A DNA stretch of 64,000 bases, taken from the NCBI GenBank assembly GCA_900105895.1, contig FNSH01000001.1, positions 1,251,501 through 1,315,500 of the forward strand. The letters are read 5' to 3'. The position numbers and the translations under genes were made by a program. The DNA comes from Atopobium minutum (GTDB lineage Bacteria; Actinomycetota; Coriobacteriia; Coriobacteriales; Atopobiaceae). Positions 35,167 to 42,630 of this stretch are shown here, one piece after another; within the stretch, counting starts at the first letter, position 1, and every line of letters starts with the position of its first letter. The notes under the pieces were generated by a model. It did not search any database and was not told the DNA's origin. It saw nothing but the letters and a program-made list of their open reading frames with translations.

Positions 35167-37998
35167 ATGGATACACAACATGATCCTTCGTCCAGCACTG
35201 CTGTTGAGGTATTTGACATTGAGGGCATGACCTGTGCAGCATGTCAAGCGCGTGTCCAAGCCGTTACCAATGCGGTCGATGGCGTGGAATCCGCGCGGGT
35301 TAATCTGCTCAAAAATTCAATGGAGGTCAGCTATGACGGCAACGCTCAAACTATTGAGGCTATTGTAAAGGCTGTCGATAAGGCCGGGTATAGCGCAACG
35401 CCTCGCACCGTAGCTGAGGTCTTCTCGTCTCATGCAAATGCAGGCATAGGAGGCGGGGCATCGGCCGCCGTTTTGGGTGCAACGGTTAATCCGGCGCACA
35501 ACGCACAAAAGGCCATTGACCATAAGCGCATGCAGCTTATCTGGTCGATGGTATTCTCGGTACCTTTGTTTTATGTAGCTATGAGTCCCATGTTCGGATG
35601 GCCTTTGCCGTTTGCTTTGGGCAGCATGCAGGGCATGGGCGTTCGTGCGTTGTTGGAGCTGGTGCTTGCAACGCCCATCCTGTTTGTTAATCGAGAATAC
35701 TTTGTGATGGGCTTTAAGTCTTTGTTCCATGGGGCGCCTAATATGGATGCCCTGATAGCTTTGGGTTCAGCCGCTTCGTATGCCTATAGTTTGGTGGCTC
35801 TGTTCCAGATTATGTGGGGCTATGGCTTTGGCAATACCCAGCTGGTAATGAGCGTGGCGCATGAGCTGTATTTTGATTCTGCGGGTATGATTTTGACGCT
35901 CATCACCTTGGGCAAGTTTTTTGAAGCGCGTGCTAAAGGTAAAACCACCAATGCTATTTCCGCTTTGATGGATCTCTCTCCTAAAACGGCAACGCTTTTG
36001 CGTGAGGGCAAGGAGCTTGTGGTGCCCACCGACCACGTGGCTGTTGGCGATGTGGTTGTGGTGCGTGCGGGACAGTCGGTACCGGTAGATGGCACGATTC
36101 TTGAGGGTTCGGGTGTGTTGGATGAATCCGCCATTACCGGAGAGCCGCTGCCTGTGACCAAGCAGGCGGGTGAGCAGGTAGTTGGTGCCACGGTTTCTAA
36201 AGGCGGCTGGTTTACCATGCGCGCCGATGCCGTTGGAGAAAACACTGCTCTTGCAGGTATTATTCGTCTGGTGGATGAGGCAACCAATACTAAAGCACCT
36301 ATTCAACGGGTGGCAGATAGTATTGCAGGCGTATTTGTGCCTATAGTTATGGTTTTGGCAGCGCTTACCTTTGCAGCATGGTTACTTATTTTTGCTCCCG
36401 GTGAGGTTGCGGTAGCACTTAATCATGCGGTATCCGTGCTGGTAATCTCTTGCCCCTGTGCATTGGGATTGGCGACACCAACTGCGGTTATGGTGGGCAC
36501 GGGGCGTGGTGCTAAATTTGGGATTCTCATTAAAGATGCAGAGGTGCTCGAAACAGCGGGTGCTTTGGATACCGTGGTATTTGATAAAACGGGCACCATT
36601 ACAGAAGGTAAACCCAGTGTGGTTACCATAGTTTCAGCGCAAGGAGTAAGCGAAGCTGAGCTTTTAGGCTATGCGCTTGCTATTGAGTCTAAATCCGAGC
36701 ATCCTTTGGCAGATGCCGTAGTTGCTTATGCGAGCAAAAAGCTGGAAGCGCTTACAGGCGACGCAGTTGGTACGGGTAACACAGCTGACGCAGGTGGTAC
36801 GGGTAACACAGCTGACGCAGACAGCGCGGCGGCGCAGGTACAAAAGCTCCAGGCAGCTGTGGTTGAGAACTTTAGCCAAGTGGCAGGAGCAGGGCTGGTT
36901 GCTTATGTAGATGGCAAGCTGGTCCTTGCTGGTAATGCGTCTCACCTGCAGGCACATGAGGTTTCGATCACAGAACTTCTCGCTGATGCAGATGTGTGGA
37001 TGGAACAAGGAGCAACGCCACTGTTCTTTAGTGCGGACGGTCGTGCGCTGGGCATGATTGCGGTGAGCGATGCTATAAAGGTGCAGTCTGCGTCTGCGGT
37101 GAAGCGCCTTCATGAGTTGGGACTGCATACTATTATGCTTACGGGTGATCAGGAAAAGACTGCCCGTGTCGTTGCGCAGGCAGTGGGTGTGGATGAGGTT
37201 ATTGCTGGTGTGCTTCCGGATCAGAAGGAGCATACGATTAGAGAGCTGCAGGCCTCTGGCAAAACGGTTGCTATGGTGGGCGACGGTATCAATGATGCAC
37301 CCGCACTGGCACGAGCAGATGTAGGCATCGCTATTGGCGCTGGTACCGACATTGCTATCAGTTCTGCCCAAGTGGTGCTCATGCATTCCAATCCTGCAGA
37401 TGTAGCAACAGCCATCGAGCTCTCCCGTGCCACTTTGACTGACATCCATCAGAATCTGTTCTGGGCGTTGTTCTATAACGTCATTTGTATTCCGGTTGCC
37501 ATGGGTGTGCTGGTTCCCTTTGGCATTACGCTCAATCCCATGATTGGTGCGCTGGCCATGGGCTTCTCGTCCGTGTTTGTGGTGTCCAATGCCTTGCGTC
37601 TGTTTGGCTGGAGACCGCGCGTTGCGCCACATGCTCAGGATGATGGGGTTTCTCAGCAGGTAGCCCACACAAATGTCCACAATACCAGCGCTCATGGTGA
37701 AAATACTGACAATACCAGCGCTGACGATAAAACAACTGACGATACCAATGCTTCTGGAGAAGCTCAAGAGAAAGGAAATGCTCCTATGGCAGCCAAGACA
37801 CTTACTATTGATGGTATGAAGTGCGAGCACTGCGCAGCGCATGTAACCGAGGCGCTTGAAGGCGTGCGCGGTGTAAAAAATGTGCGGGTATCACTTGATG
37901 ACAAGACCGCTACGCTTGATGCGGGTTTGTTGGTGTCTGACAACAAGCTCATCAAAGCGGTTGAGCAGGCAGGGTATACGGTTACCAACATTGCGTAA
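35167..37998 (+). CDS. copA: Copper-exporting P1B-type ATPase
   Basis: A 943-residue copper pump. An N-terminal HMA domain has GMTCAAC (Cys23, Cys26). The core shows GESITGEP-like DESAITGEPLPV, the CPC membrane motif SCPCALGLATPT, the phosphorylation site DKTGTITEGKP, GDGINDAPALARADVG, and a nucleotide domain with an insert of GTGNTADAGGTGNTADAD repeats. A Thr/Asn/Asp-rich linker (residues about 838-872) leads to a second HMA domain at the C terminus (GMKCEHC, Cys886 and Cys889), a rarer layout that resembles a fused CopZ chaperone. It exports Cu(I) and is co-transcribed with csoR. Confidence 0.93.
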   Translation: MDTQHDPSSSTAVEVFDIEGMTCAACQARVQAVTNAVDGVESARVNLLKNSMEVSYDGNAQTIEAIVKAVDKAGYSATPRTVAEVFSSHANAGIGGGASAAVLGATVNPAHNAQKAIDHKRMQLIWSMVFSVPLFYVAMSPMFGWPLPFALGSMQGMGVRALLELVLATPILFVNREYFVMGFKSLFHGAPNMDALIALGSAASYAYSLVALFQIMWGYGFGNTQLVMSVAHELYFDSAGMILTLITLGKFFEARAKGKTTNAISALMDLSPKTATLLREGKELVVPTDHVAVGDVVVVRAGQSVPVDGTILEGSGVLDESAITGEPLPVTKQAGEQVVGATVSKGGWFTMRADAVGENTALAGIIRLVDEATNTKAPIQRVADSIAGVFVPIVMVLAALTFAAWLLIFAPGEVAVALNHAVSVLVISCPCALGLATPTAVMVGTGRGAKFGILIKDAEVLETAGALDTVVFDKTGTITEGKPSVVTIVSAQGVSEAELLGYALAIESKSEHPLADAVVAYASKKLEALTGDAVGTGNTADAGGTGNTADADSAAAQVQKLQAAVVENFSQVAGAGLVAYVDGKLVLAGNASHLQAHEVSITELLADADVWMEQGATPLFFSADGRALGMIAVSDAIKVQSASAVKRLHELGLHTIMLTGDQEKTARVVAQAVGVDEVIAGVLPDQKEHTIRELQASGKTVAMVGDGINDAPALARADVGIAIGAGTDIAISSAQVVLMHSNPADVATAIELSRATLTDIHQNLFWALFYNVICIPVAMGVLVPFGITLNPMIGALAMGFSSVFVVSNALRLFGWRPRVAPHAQDDGVSQQVAHTNVHNTSAHGENTDNTSADDKTTDDTNASGEAQEKGNAPMAAKTLTIDGMKCEHCAAHVTEALEGVRGVKNVRVSLDDKTATLDAGLLVSDNKLIKAVEQAGYTVTNIA
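37786..37998 (+). CDS. Possible CopZ-like chaperone by internal start in copA
   Basis: Within copA, in frame, ATG 37786 is preceded nine bases upstream by AAAGGA. Translation from it gives a complete 70-residue HMA domain (LTIDGMKCEHCAAHV to the copA stop), the size and form of free CopZ. The unconserved linker before it makes a good boundary. Whether this internal start is used cannot be told from sequence; an A/G-rich linker could give the site by chance. Confidence 0.35.
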   Translation: MAAKTLTIDGMKCEHCAAHVTEALEGVRGVKNVRVSLDDKTATLDAGLLVSDNKLIKAVEQAGYTVTNIA

Positions 37999-38012
37999 GG
38001 CATAAGAAGTCT

Positions 38013-38098
38013 GTCGGCGCCGGCACTGGTACTAGCACTGGTATCGGCATCGGCATCGGCCTCGGTATCGGCACCGATACTGGCGTCGACACCAGCGC
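38013..38098. repeat. Degenerate hexamer repeat between convergent genes
   Basis: About 86 bases built from variants of GGCATC, GGTATC and GGCACT, changing gradually from copy to copy. It lies directly after copA and before the zinc permease end. It is GC-richer than its surroundings. It could be read as alternating Gly-Ile/Thr in one frame but has no start. A microsatellite is the simplest reading. Confidence 0.6.
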
Positions 38099-38116
38099 GC
38101 TTTTATCGAGAAGTTC

Positions 38117-38920
38117 TTATCGAGAAGCCCTTGTCATAAGTGAGCGGATCGCAAAGATAATCGCAAGCAGTGCCACGGAAAGTAGCACAATGGTGCCGCC
38201 TGGCTTTAGGCCAAGATAGAAAGAGATGGTAAGTCCCACAAGGGTGGAAATAACTCCCACGCTGCAGGCAACAAGACAGGTGGTCTTCCAGCTTTTTGCG
38301 AGCTGAAGCGCACAAGCAACGGGGACCACCATCATGGAAGAAACCATGAGCGAACCAACCGTGCGTGAAGCTACGGCAACTATCAGAGCTGTGATGGCTA
38401 TAAAACTGGCGTTCATGAGCGGCACATTAACACCGCAGATACGCGCTTGCGTCTCATCATAGGCAAGCAAAAAGAGCGAGCGTCGTGCACTAAAACAAAA
38501 CAGGACTGCCACTGCTGTAACAGCTATCACAAACAGGGTTTCCTCGTTAGAAACGGTAAGAATACTGCCAAACAAAAACGCACTAAAATTGGCAGCGTTT
38601 GGCACAAAACCAGAGAGTACACCCGCTAAACCAATGCCTGCCGCAAGGACTACGGCCACAGCAAGTTCAGACTGCTCTTTAAAGCGCTTGCGAATGGCCT
38701 CTATACAAAAGGCTCCGGCTAAACAGGCAGCAGCGGCACCAAAGACCGGATTGATACCGGCGATAAGCCCTGCCGCTACGCCTGCAAGGGATGTGTGGGA
38801 CAGAGCGTCGCCTACCATAGAAAGTCTGCGCAGCACAACCGTAACGCCAATAAGGGGCAGAGTAATACCAAGCAGCAAACCAATGATAAGACTGCGCTGC
38901 ATGAAGGCATAAGCTAACAT
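38117..38920 (-). CDS. znuB: Zinc ABC transporter permease
   Basis: A 267-residue ABC-3 family permease with about eight helices and GDALSHTSLAGVAAGL near residue 36. It closely resembles the permease at 19555-20340, so the two importers are paralogous. ATG directly follows the ATPase TAA and has AGGAGGG upstream. It is the last gene of a zur-led operon. The extreme 3' end contains a short tandem repeat (CTTATCGAGAAG). Confidence 0.9.
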   Translation of the reverse strand: MLAYAFMQRSLIIGLLLGITLPLIGVTVVLRRLSMVGDALSHTSLAGVAAGLIAGINPVFGAAAACLAGAFCIEAIRKRFKEQSELAVAVVLAAGIGLAGVLSGFVPNAANFSAFLFGSILTVSNEETLFVIAVTAVAVLFCFSARRSLFLLAYDETQARICGVNVPLMNASFIAITALIVAVASRTVGSLMVSSMMVVPVACALQLAKSWKTTCLVACSVGVISTLVGLTISFYLGLKPGGTIVLLSVALLAIIFAIRSLMTRASR

Positions 38921-39685
38921 TTATCCCTCCTGCTTAGGAGACATGCCAAAAGAGGGGTACAAACAACCGCCTTCGAGCGACAACTGCTGACCACCTGCCA
39001 GGTCAATTGCTTCTTTATCGTGCGTTACTAGTAGCACCGAGAGTGTACGCTGCTGCTTAAGGCTGCCGATAAGTTCAAAGAAATCGCAGGTGCTTGCCTG
39101 GTCAATGCCGGTAGTGGGTTCATCGAGAATCAGCAGGTCAGGCTTAGAGACAAGCGATGCTGCAAGGCGTACTCGCTGCAGTTGCCCTCCGGAAAGGCTG
39201 CCAATAACGTGCTGCGCAAAGTCCTGCATGCCCACCTGCTCCAAGGTCTCAAGCGCACGAGCACGATGAGCCTTCTTGTTATGAGTTCCAGTACTGCTGG
39301 TCTGTGGGGTTTTTGGCATCCGTATTGGTACGCTTGTCTGCATACTTGCTTGCACAAGTTCCAAAGCGGTGGCCGGAAAACGAAGCACGCTGGTAGGCGG
39401 CAGCTGTTGAACGTAGCCAATGCGATCCCAGTTTGTAAAGCGTGTGGCAGTGATGCCAAAAAGTTTTGCGTGGCCTGAATTGGGGATGAGCTCACCAAGA
39501 GCAGTTTTTATAAGGGTGGATTTACCCGCGCCATTGGCGCCAAGCAAAACTAACGTATCTCCCCAGCCAAGCTCGAGAGATACGTTAGATAGTATTTGTT
39601 TTTTGCCCAAACGTACGCTTACCTCGGCAAGCGATAAGGGCAACGCGGCACGCTCATTATCCGCGCCGCGTGTTTTATCTATCAC
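38921..39685 (-). CDS. znuC: Zinc ABC transporter ATP-binding protein
   Basis: A 254-residue ABC ATPase: Walker A GANGAGKST, signature LSGGQLQRV, Walker B LLILDEPTTGID and H-loop VTHDKEA. An insert of about 25 residues rich in Thr, Pro and Lys sits in the helical subdomain before the signature. The start is GTG at 39685, overlapping the binding-protein stop by four bases (GTGA). It pairs with the downstream permease in zinc uptake. Confidence 0.88.
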   Translation of the reverse strand: MIDKTRGADNERAALPLSLAEVSVRLGKKQILSNVSLELGWGDTLVLLGANGAGKSTLIKTALGELIPNSGHAKLFGITATRFTNWDRIGYVQQLPPTSVLRFPATALELVQASMQTSVPIRMPKTPQTSSTGTHNKKAHRARALETLEQVGMQDFAQHVIGSLSGGQLQRVRLAASLVSKPDLLILDEPTTGIDQASTCDFFELIGSLKQQRTLSVLLVTHDKEAIDLAGGQQLSLEGGCLYPSFGMSPKQEG

Positions 39686-40674
39686 GAAAGTGCACCTACC
39701 AGTTTCTTTAGATTAGAACGCATGACGGAAAAGTAGTCTTCTCCAGCAGCGATCTCGTCATCGCTCAGGCCCTCCAAGGGGTTAAGCTCTTCCATCTTTG
39801 CACCGGTTTCCTCGGCAATTGCCTTAGCTACTTTAGGGCTGACCAGCTCTTCACTAAAGATGGTGCTCACCTTGTTGTTCTTAACATATTCTGCAATTTC
39901 TGCCATACGCTTTGCATCGGGCTCAGCCTCGGCATCAATGTCGCCAATGGAGTACTGGGTAAGGCCATACTCATTGCAGAGGTATCCAAAAGCCGCGTGG
40001 GAAACAACAACGGTTTTCTGTAAAACGCCTGCTAGCTGGTCTGAGAATTCGCTATCCAGTTTGTCGCACTCAGCTTCCCACTTGCTAAAGTTGGAGGTGT
40101 AGCTCTCTTTATTATCAGGATCCAGCTCAACCAAGGCATTCATAATGTTCTTCATCTCTGCTTTGGCATTTTTTGGATCGAGCCATACGTGAGGATCGTA
40201 TGCACCATGCTCATGCTCGTCATGATCATCGTGCTTATCCTCGTGTTCGTGTTCGGGGTCCGTTTTGTCTGCCTCTAATAACGTAATGCCCTCGGATGCA
40301 GCAATTGCCTTTGGCGCGGTGTCCCCCAGGCTCTTGAGTGTGTCATCCACCCAGTGCTCCATGCCAGCTCCGTTGTAAATCAGCAGCTTAGCATTGGTAA
40401 ACTGAATCATATCAGAGGTTGAAGGCTCCCAGTCATGTGGTTCGGTACCAGTGGGAACAAGCGTCTTGACCTCGATTTTATCGCCACCAATTTTTTGGGC
40501 AAAGTCCGCTATGGGATAAAAGCTTGCAAGTACCTGTAGCTTAGAGTCCTTGGCAGCTCCGTTGGTGCCTGCAGGTTTATTACAGCCCGAAAGTCCTAGC
40601 AGGGTAGGGGCAACCACACATGCGGTAGCTCCACTCAGGCGTAAAAAGTCTGCGCGCGTCATGTTCTTGTGCAT
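39682..40674 (-). CDS. znuA: Zinc ABC transporter substrate-binding lipoprotein, His-rich loop
   Basis: A 330-residue ZnuA-type protein with a lipobox (LGLSGC, Cys near 31) and a charged His/Asp/Glu loop (HEHEDKHDDHDEHEHG) just before the ligand site DPHVWLDPKNA. Further ligands are in EPHDWEPSTSD and SHAAFGYLCNEYGL. The His-rich loop is diagnostic of zinc binders such as ZnuA. The leader resembles but does not meet the twin-arginine pattern. I chose ATG 40674 because GGAGAAGG lies just upstream; an earlier start would overlap zur. It is second in the zur operon. Confidence 0.9.
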   Translation of the reverse strand: MHKNMTRADFLRLSGATACVVAPTLLGLSGCNKPAGTNGAAKDSKLQVLASFYPIADFAQKIGGDKIEVKTLVPTGTEPHDWEPSTSDMIQFTNAKLLIYNGAGMEHWVDDTLKSLGDTAPKAIAASEGITLLEADKTDPEHEHEDKHDDHDEHEHGAYDPHVWLDPKNAKAEMKNIMNALVELDPDNKESYTSNFSKWEAECDKLDSEFSDQLAGVLQKTVVVSHAAFGYLCNEYGLTQYSIGDIDAEAEPDAKRMAEIAEYVKNNKVSTIFSEELVSPKVAKAIAEETGAKMEELNPLEGLSDDEIAAGEDYFSVMRSNLKKLVGALS

Positions 40675-40690
40675 GATCCTTCTCCAAAAC

Positions 40691-41101
40691 CTAGTGGTGA
40701 GCTTGGCGAGAAAGGCAATCGGGGCAGGTACCATACAAAACGGTTTTATACGCGTCTATCTCAAAGCCATGATGGGCCTTAATGTGGGAGGTAAAGTCAT
40801 CCACCATATGGCAATCCAAAGGAAATGCCCTACCACATTCCAAACACACCAGCTGAGCAGCGTTTTGCTCGGGGGCTAATCGATAGAGTGCTTCGCCCTT
40901 GGGAGAGATGGCCTTGAGCAGCTCCTGCTTGGCAACAAGGTGCTCCAAATTGCGATAGACCGTGGTCCGCCCAATTTCACTACCAGTCGCGCGCAGGGCT
41001 TCATATACACCGTCTACGGTTAAATAGCGTTGCGTGTTATCCCCGAGGCAGGCGAGAATATCTTCTCGCTGACGAGTTTTGTATGAACCGCGCTGTGACA
41101 T
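40691..41101 (-). CDS. zur: Fur-family regulator, Zur-like
   Basis: A 136-residue Fur-family repressor with winged helix (YLTVDGVYEALRATGS, RTTVYRNLEHLVAKQEL) and zinc sites: LVCLECGRAFPLDC with CxxC and Cys, H-rich HMVDDFTSHIKAHHGFE and the C-terminal CPDC pair. Leading a znuACB operon identifies it as a zinc uptake regulator. The promoter has a palindrome whose core is repeated before the second zinc operon, so it likely controls both and itself. It ends 16 bases before the binding-protein gene. Confidence 0.85.
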   Translation of the reverse strand: MSQRGSYKTRQREDILACLGDNTQRYLTVDGVYEALRATGSEIGRTTVYRNLEHLVAKQELLKAISPKGEALYRLAPEQNAAQLVCLECGRAFPLDCHMVDDFTSHIKAHHGFEIDAYKTVLYGTCPDCLSRQAHH

Positions 41102-41116
41102 AGCAGAACCTTTCTC

Positions 41117-41145
41117 GTTTCCAATATGAAATTGGAAACTAAATT
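41117..41145. promoter_or_regulatory. Putative Zur operator upstream of zur-znuACB
   Basis: Perfect arms GTTTCCAAT and ATTGGAAAC separated by ATGAA (41117-41139). The right part belongs to the 19-mer tgaaattgGaaacTaaatt (41127-41145) that recurs with two changes at 22087-22105. It lies 16 bases upstream of the zur start codon, where binding would block transcription. Confidence 0.7.
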
Positions 41146-41308
41146 CATACTAGGGTAATGAGAGAAGAAGTCAATACGTATTTAATACTCTCACATTACT
41201 GTAGAACGTGCTGTAGAACTTTGCAGGTAGTTTATACCAAAATTCTGAAGAAGCGGTGTGTTGCTAGGGGTATGCTGCTAGGGGCATACTCAAAGCTGTA
41301 GAGGTACT
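41146..41308. other. Intergenic leader with a 14-bp tandem repeat
   Basis: Between the outward zur promoter and the crp leader ORF. TGCTAGGGGTATGC (41262-41275) is directly followed by TGCTAGGGGCATAC (41276-41289), a head-to-tail repeat with 12 of 14 positions alike that could be a regulator site. Nothing else recognisable. Confidence 0.4.
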
Positions 41309-41437
41309 ATGAAGCGGGAACGGAAGCGTGTGCATGAGCGCGTCGCGTGCCACCTGGCAGGTGTTGTGCGGGCCGCGTGCTGGGTCTGCGACTGCACGGC
41401 GCGCTGGAGCTGGGGATGTAGGAGAAAGAATCTATGA
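41309..41437 (+). CDS. Cys/Trp-rich small ORF overlapping crp-like gene
   Basis: A 42-codon frame opening with MKRERKRVHERV and containing CWVCDC and RWSWGC: five Cys, three Trp and ten Arg. Its TGA overlaps the ATG of the Crp/Fnr gene (ATGA), the classic arrangement of translational coupling. AGAGG lies four bases before the ATG, a short spacing. The region is markedly GC-richer than its neighbours and includes the palindrome CACCTGGCAGGTG (41351-41363). It could be a leader peptide regulating crp, a real microprotein, or a chance frame. Confidence 0.35.
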   Translation: MKRERKRVHERVACHLAGVVRAACWVCDCTARWSWGCRRKNL

Positions 41438-42069
41438 CCGATAAAGACAAGGTGTATCAGCTGCTGTTTGCACAGGCAACAACAGGTACGCTAGCTCGTG
41501 GTCAGAACTTGTTTCGTGCAGGAGATCCCTGCGATGCCCTGTGGCTGGTTGACTCAGGGCGCTTGCGCTTAGTTTTTGTGCTGCCCGATGGCCGCGAGTG
41601 CGTACGCGACGTGGTGAGTGCTGGGGAAAGTATTGGTATGGCATTGCTGGTAGATAAGGCAGCATATCCTTATACTGCGCAAGCGCTGGATGAGGTGCAG
41701 TATAGACGGGTTTCTTGGCAGCAGGTGCTAGACCTGATGGAGCATACGCCTTCTGTAGCATTGGCGATTTTGCAGGTAATGAGTGTAAAGTTGCGTCAGG
41801 CAAACGAGCAAAATGCTATGCTTGCTCAAAAGAATCCGCTGGTAAGATTGGCAGCATTTTTGCTGGAGCGCTCGGCGCGCTTGCAATCGGGGGCTATTGA
41901 GCTTACGGTGGATGACTTAGGAGCTGCGTGTGGCATGCGTCGCGAGACGGCAAGTCGCAAGGTCGGGGAGCTGCGTGACCTGGGGCTGGTTGAGCGTGTA
42001 GGCCAAAGCGGGATTAGAATCGTAGATAAGGCGGGTCTGCAAAGGCTGGCTGGACGAGTAGAGGGGTAG
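41434..42069 (+). CDS. Crp/Fnr-family transcriptional regulator
   Basis: A 211-residue regulator with a cyclic-nucleotide-binding-fold sensor (GQNLFRAGDPCDALWLVDSGRLRLVF, VVSAGESIGMALL, residues 20-115), a dimer helix and a winged helix (LTVDDLGAACGMRRETASRKVGEL, residues about 155-200). The Fnr cysteine cluster is absent from the N terminus, and the cAMP phosphate motif is not intact, so the signal is unknown. GGAG precedes the ATG. It ends three bases before the dCMP deaminase gene, with which it should be co-transcribed. Confidence 0.85.
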   Translation: MTDKDKVYQLLFAQATTGTLARGQNLFRAGDPCDALWLVDSGRLRLVFVLPDGRECVRDVVSAGESIGMALLVDKAAYPYTAQALDEVQYRRVSWQQVLDLMEHTPSVALAILQVMSVKLRQANEQNAMLAQKNPLVRLAAFLLERSARLQSGAIELTVDDLGAACGMRRETASRKVGELRDLGLVERVGQSGIRIVDKAGLQRLAGRVEG

Positions 42070-42072
42070 CAG

Positions 42073-42543
42073 ATGCCTGACAAGCGCAACGATGTAATTA
42101 GCTGGGACGAGTTCTTTATGAGAGTTGCCATGGCGGCCGCTATGCGTTCCAAGGATCCGCGCACACAGGTGGGCGCATGTATTGCCGACGCACATCACCG
42201 CATTTTGTCTGTGGGTTACAACGGTACGCCTTCTGCGATTTCTGACGATGAATTCCCCTGGGGTGATTCCAGCGACCCTCTGGACGATAAGCACAGCTAT
42301 GTTATCCACGCAGAGGCAAATGCTATCTTGAACTATCGCGGCAACCTCAAAGATATGCAGGGGGCCACGGTGTACGTAACACTGTTCCCCTGTCATGAGT
42401 GTGCCAAGATGCTGGCTCAGGCAGGCATTGGCGAGGTTGTGTACCTATCCGATAAGTACAATGGCACAACCGATAACTTAATCGCTCGTCGCGTTTTGGA
42501 AAACTGTGGCATTGGCTTTAGACAGGTGTTTGTCGCTGACTAA
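42073..42543 (+). CDS. dCMP deaminase (ComEB-like)
   Basis: A 156-residue cytidine/deoxycytidylate deaminase. The zinc site is seen in YVIHAEANAIL (His, catalytic Glu) and FPCHECAKML (two Cys); SVGYNGTPSA contacts substrate in dCMP deaminases. It converts dCMP to dUMP for thymidylate synthesis, which fits the thymidylate kinase gene further along. GGGG lies upstream of the ATG. The linkage to a Crp/Fnr gene is unusual and may be incidental. Confidence 0.9.
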   Translation: MPDKRNDVISWDEFFMRVAMAAAMRSKDPRTQVGACIADAHHRILSVGYNGTPSAISDDEFPWGDSSDPLDDKHSYVIHAEANAILNYRGNLKDMQGATVYVTLFPCHECAKMLAQAGIGEVVYLSDKYNGTTDNLIARRVLENCGIGFRQVFVAD

Positions 42544-42630
42544 ATGTGTGTTACAGCAGCAGCGTACGCTGCGTAGCAGTGCGTGCAACAAGTCATAGGA
42601 GTTGTCAGTAGCTAGAGGTTTTAAACTCGC

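Noticed and set aside
36664..37842. A 392-codon minus-strand open frame opposite copA
   Set aside because: Cys/His-rich composition is the reverse of copA codons; the sense strand has every P-type ATPase motif.
38013..38098. A Gly-Ile/Thr repeat protein read from the hexamer array
   Set aside because: No start codon or RBS and the frame closes within 40 codons.
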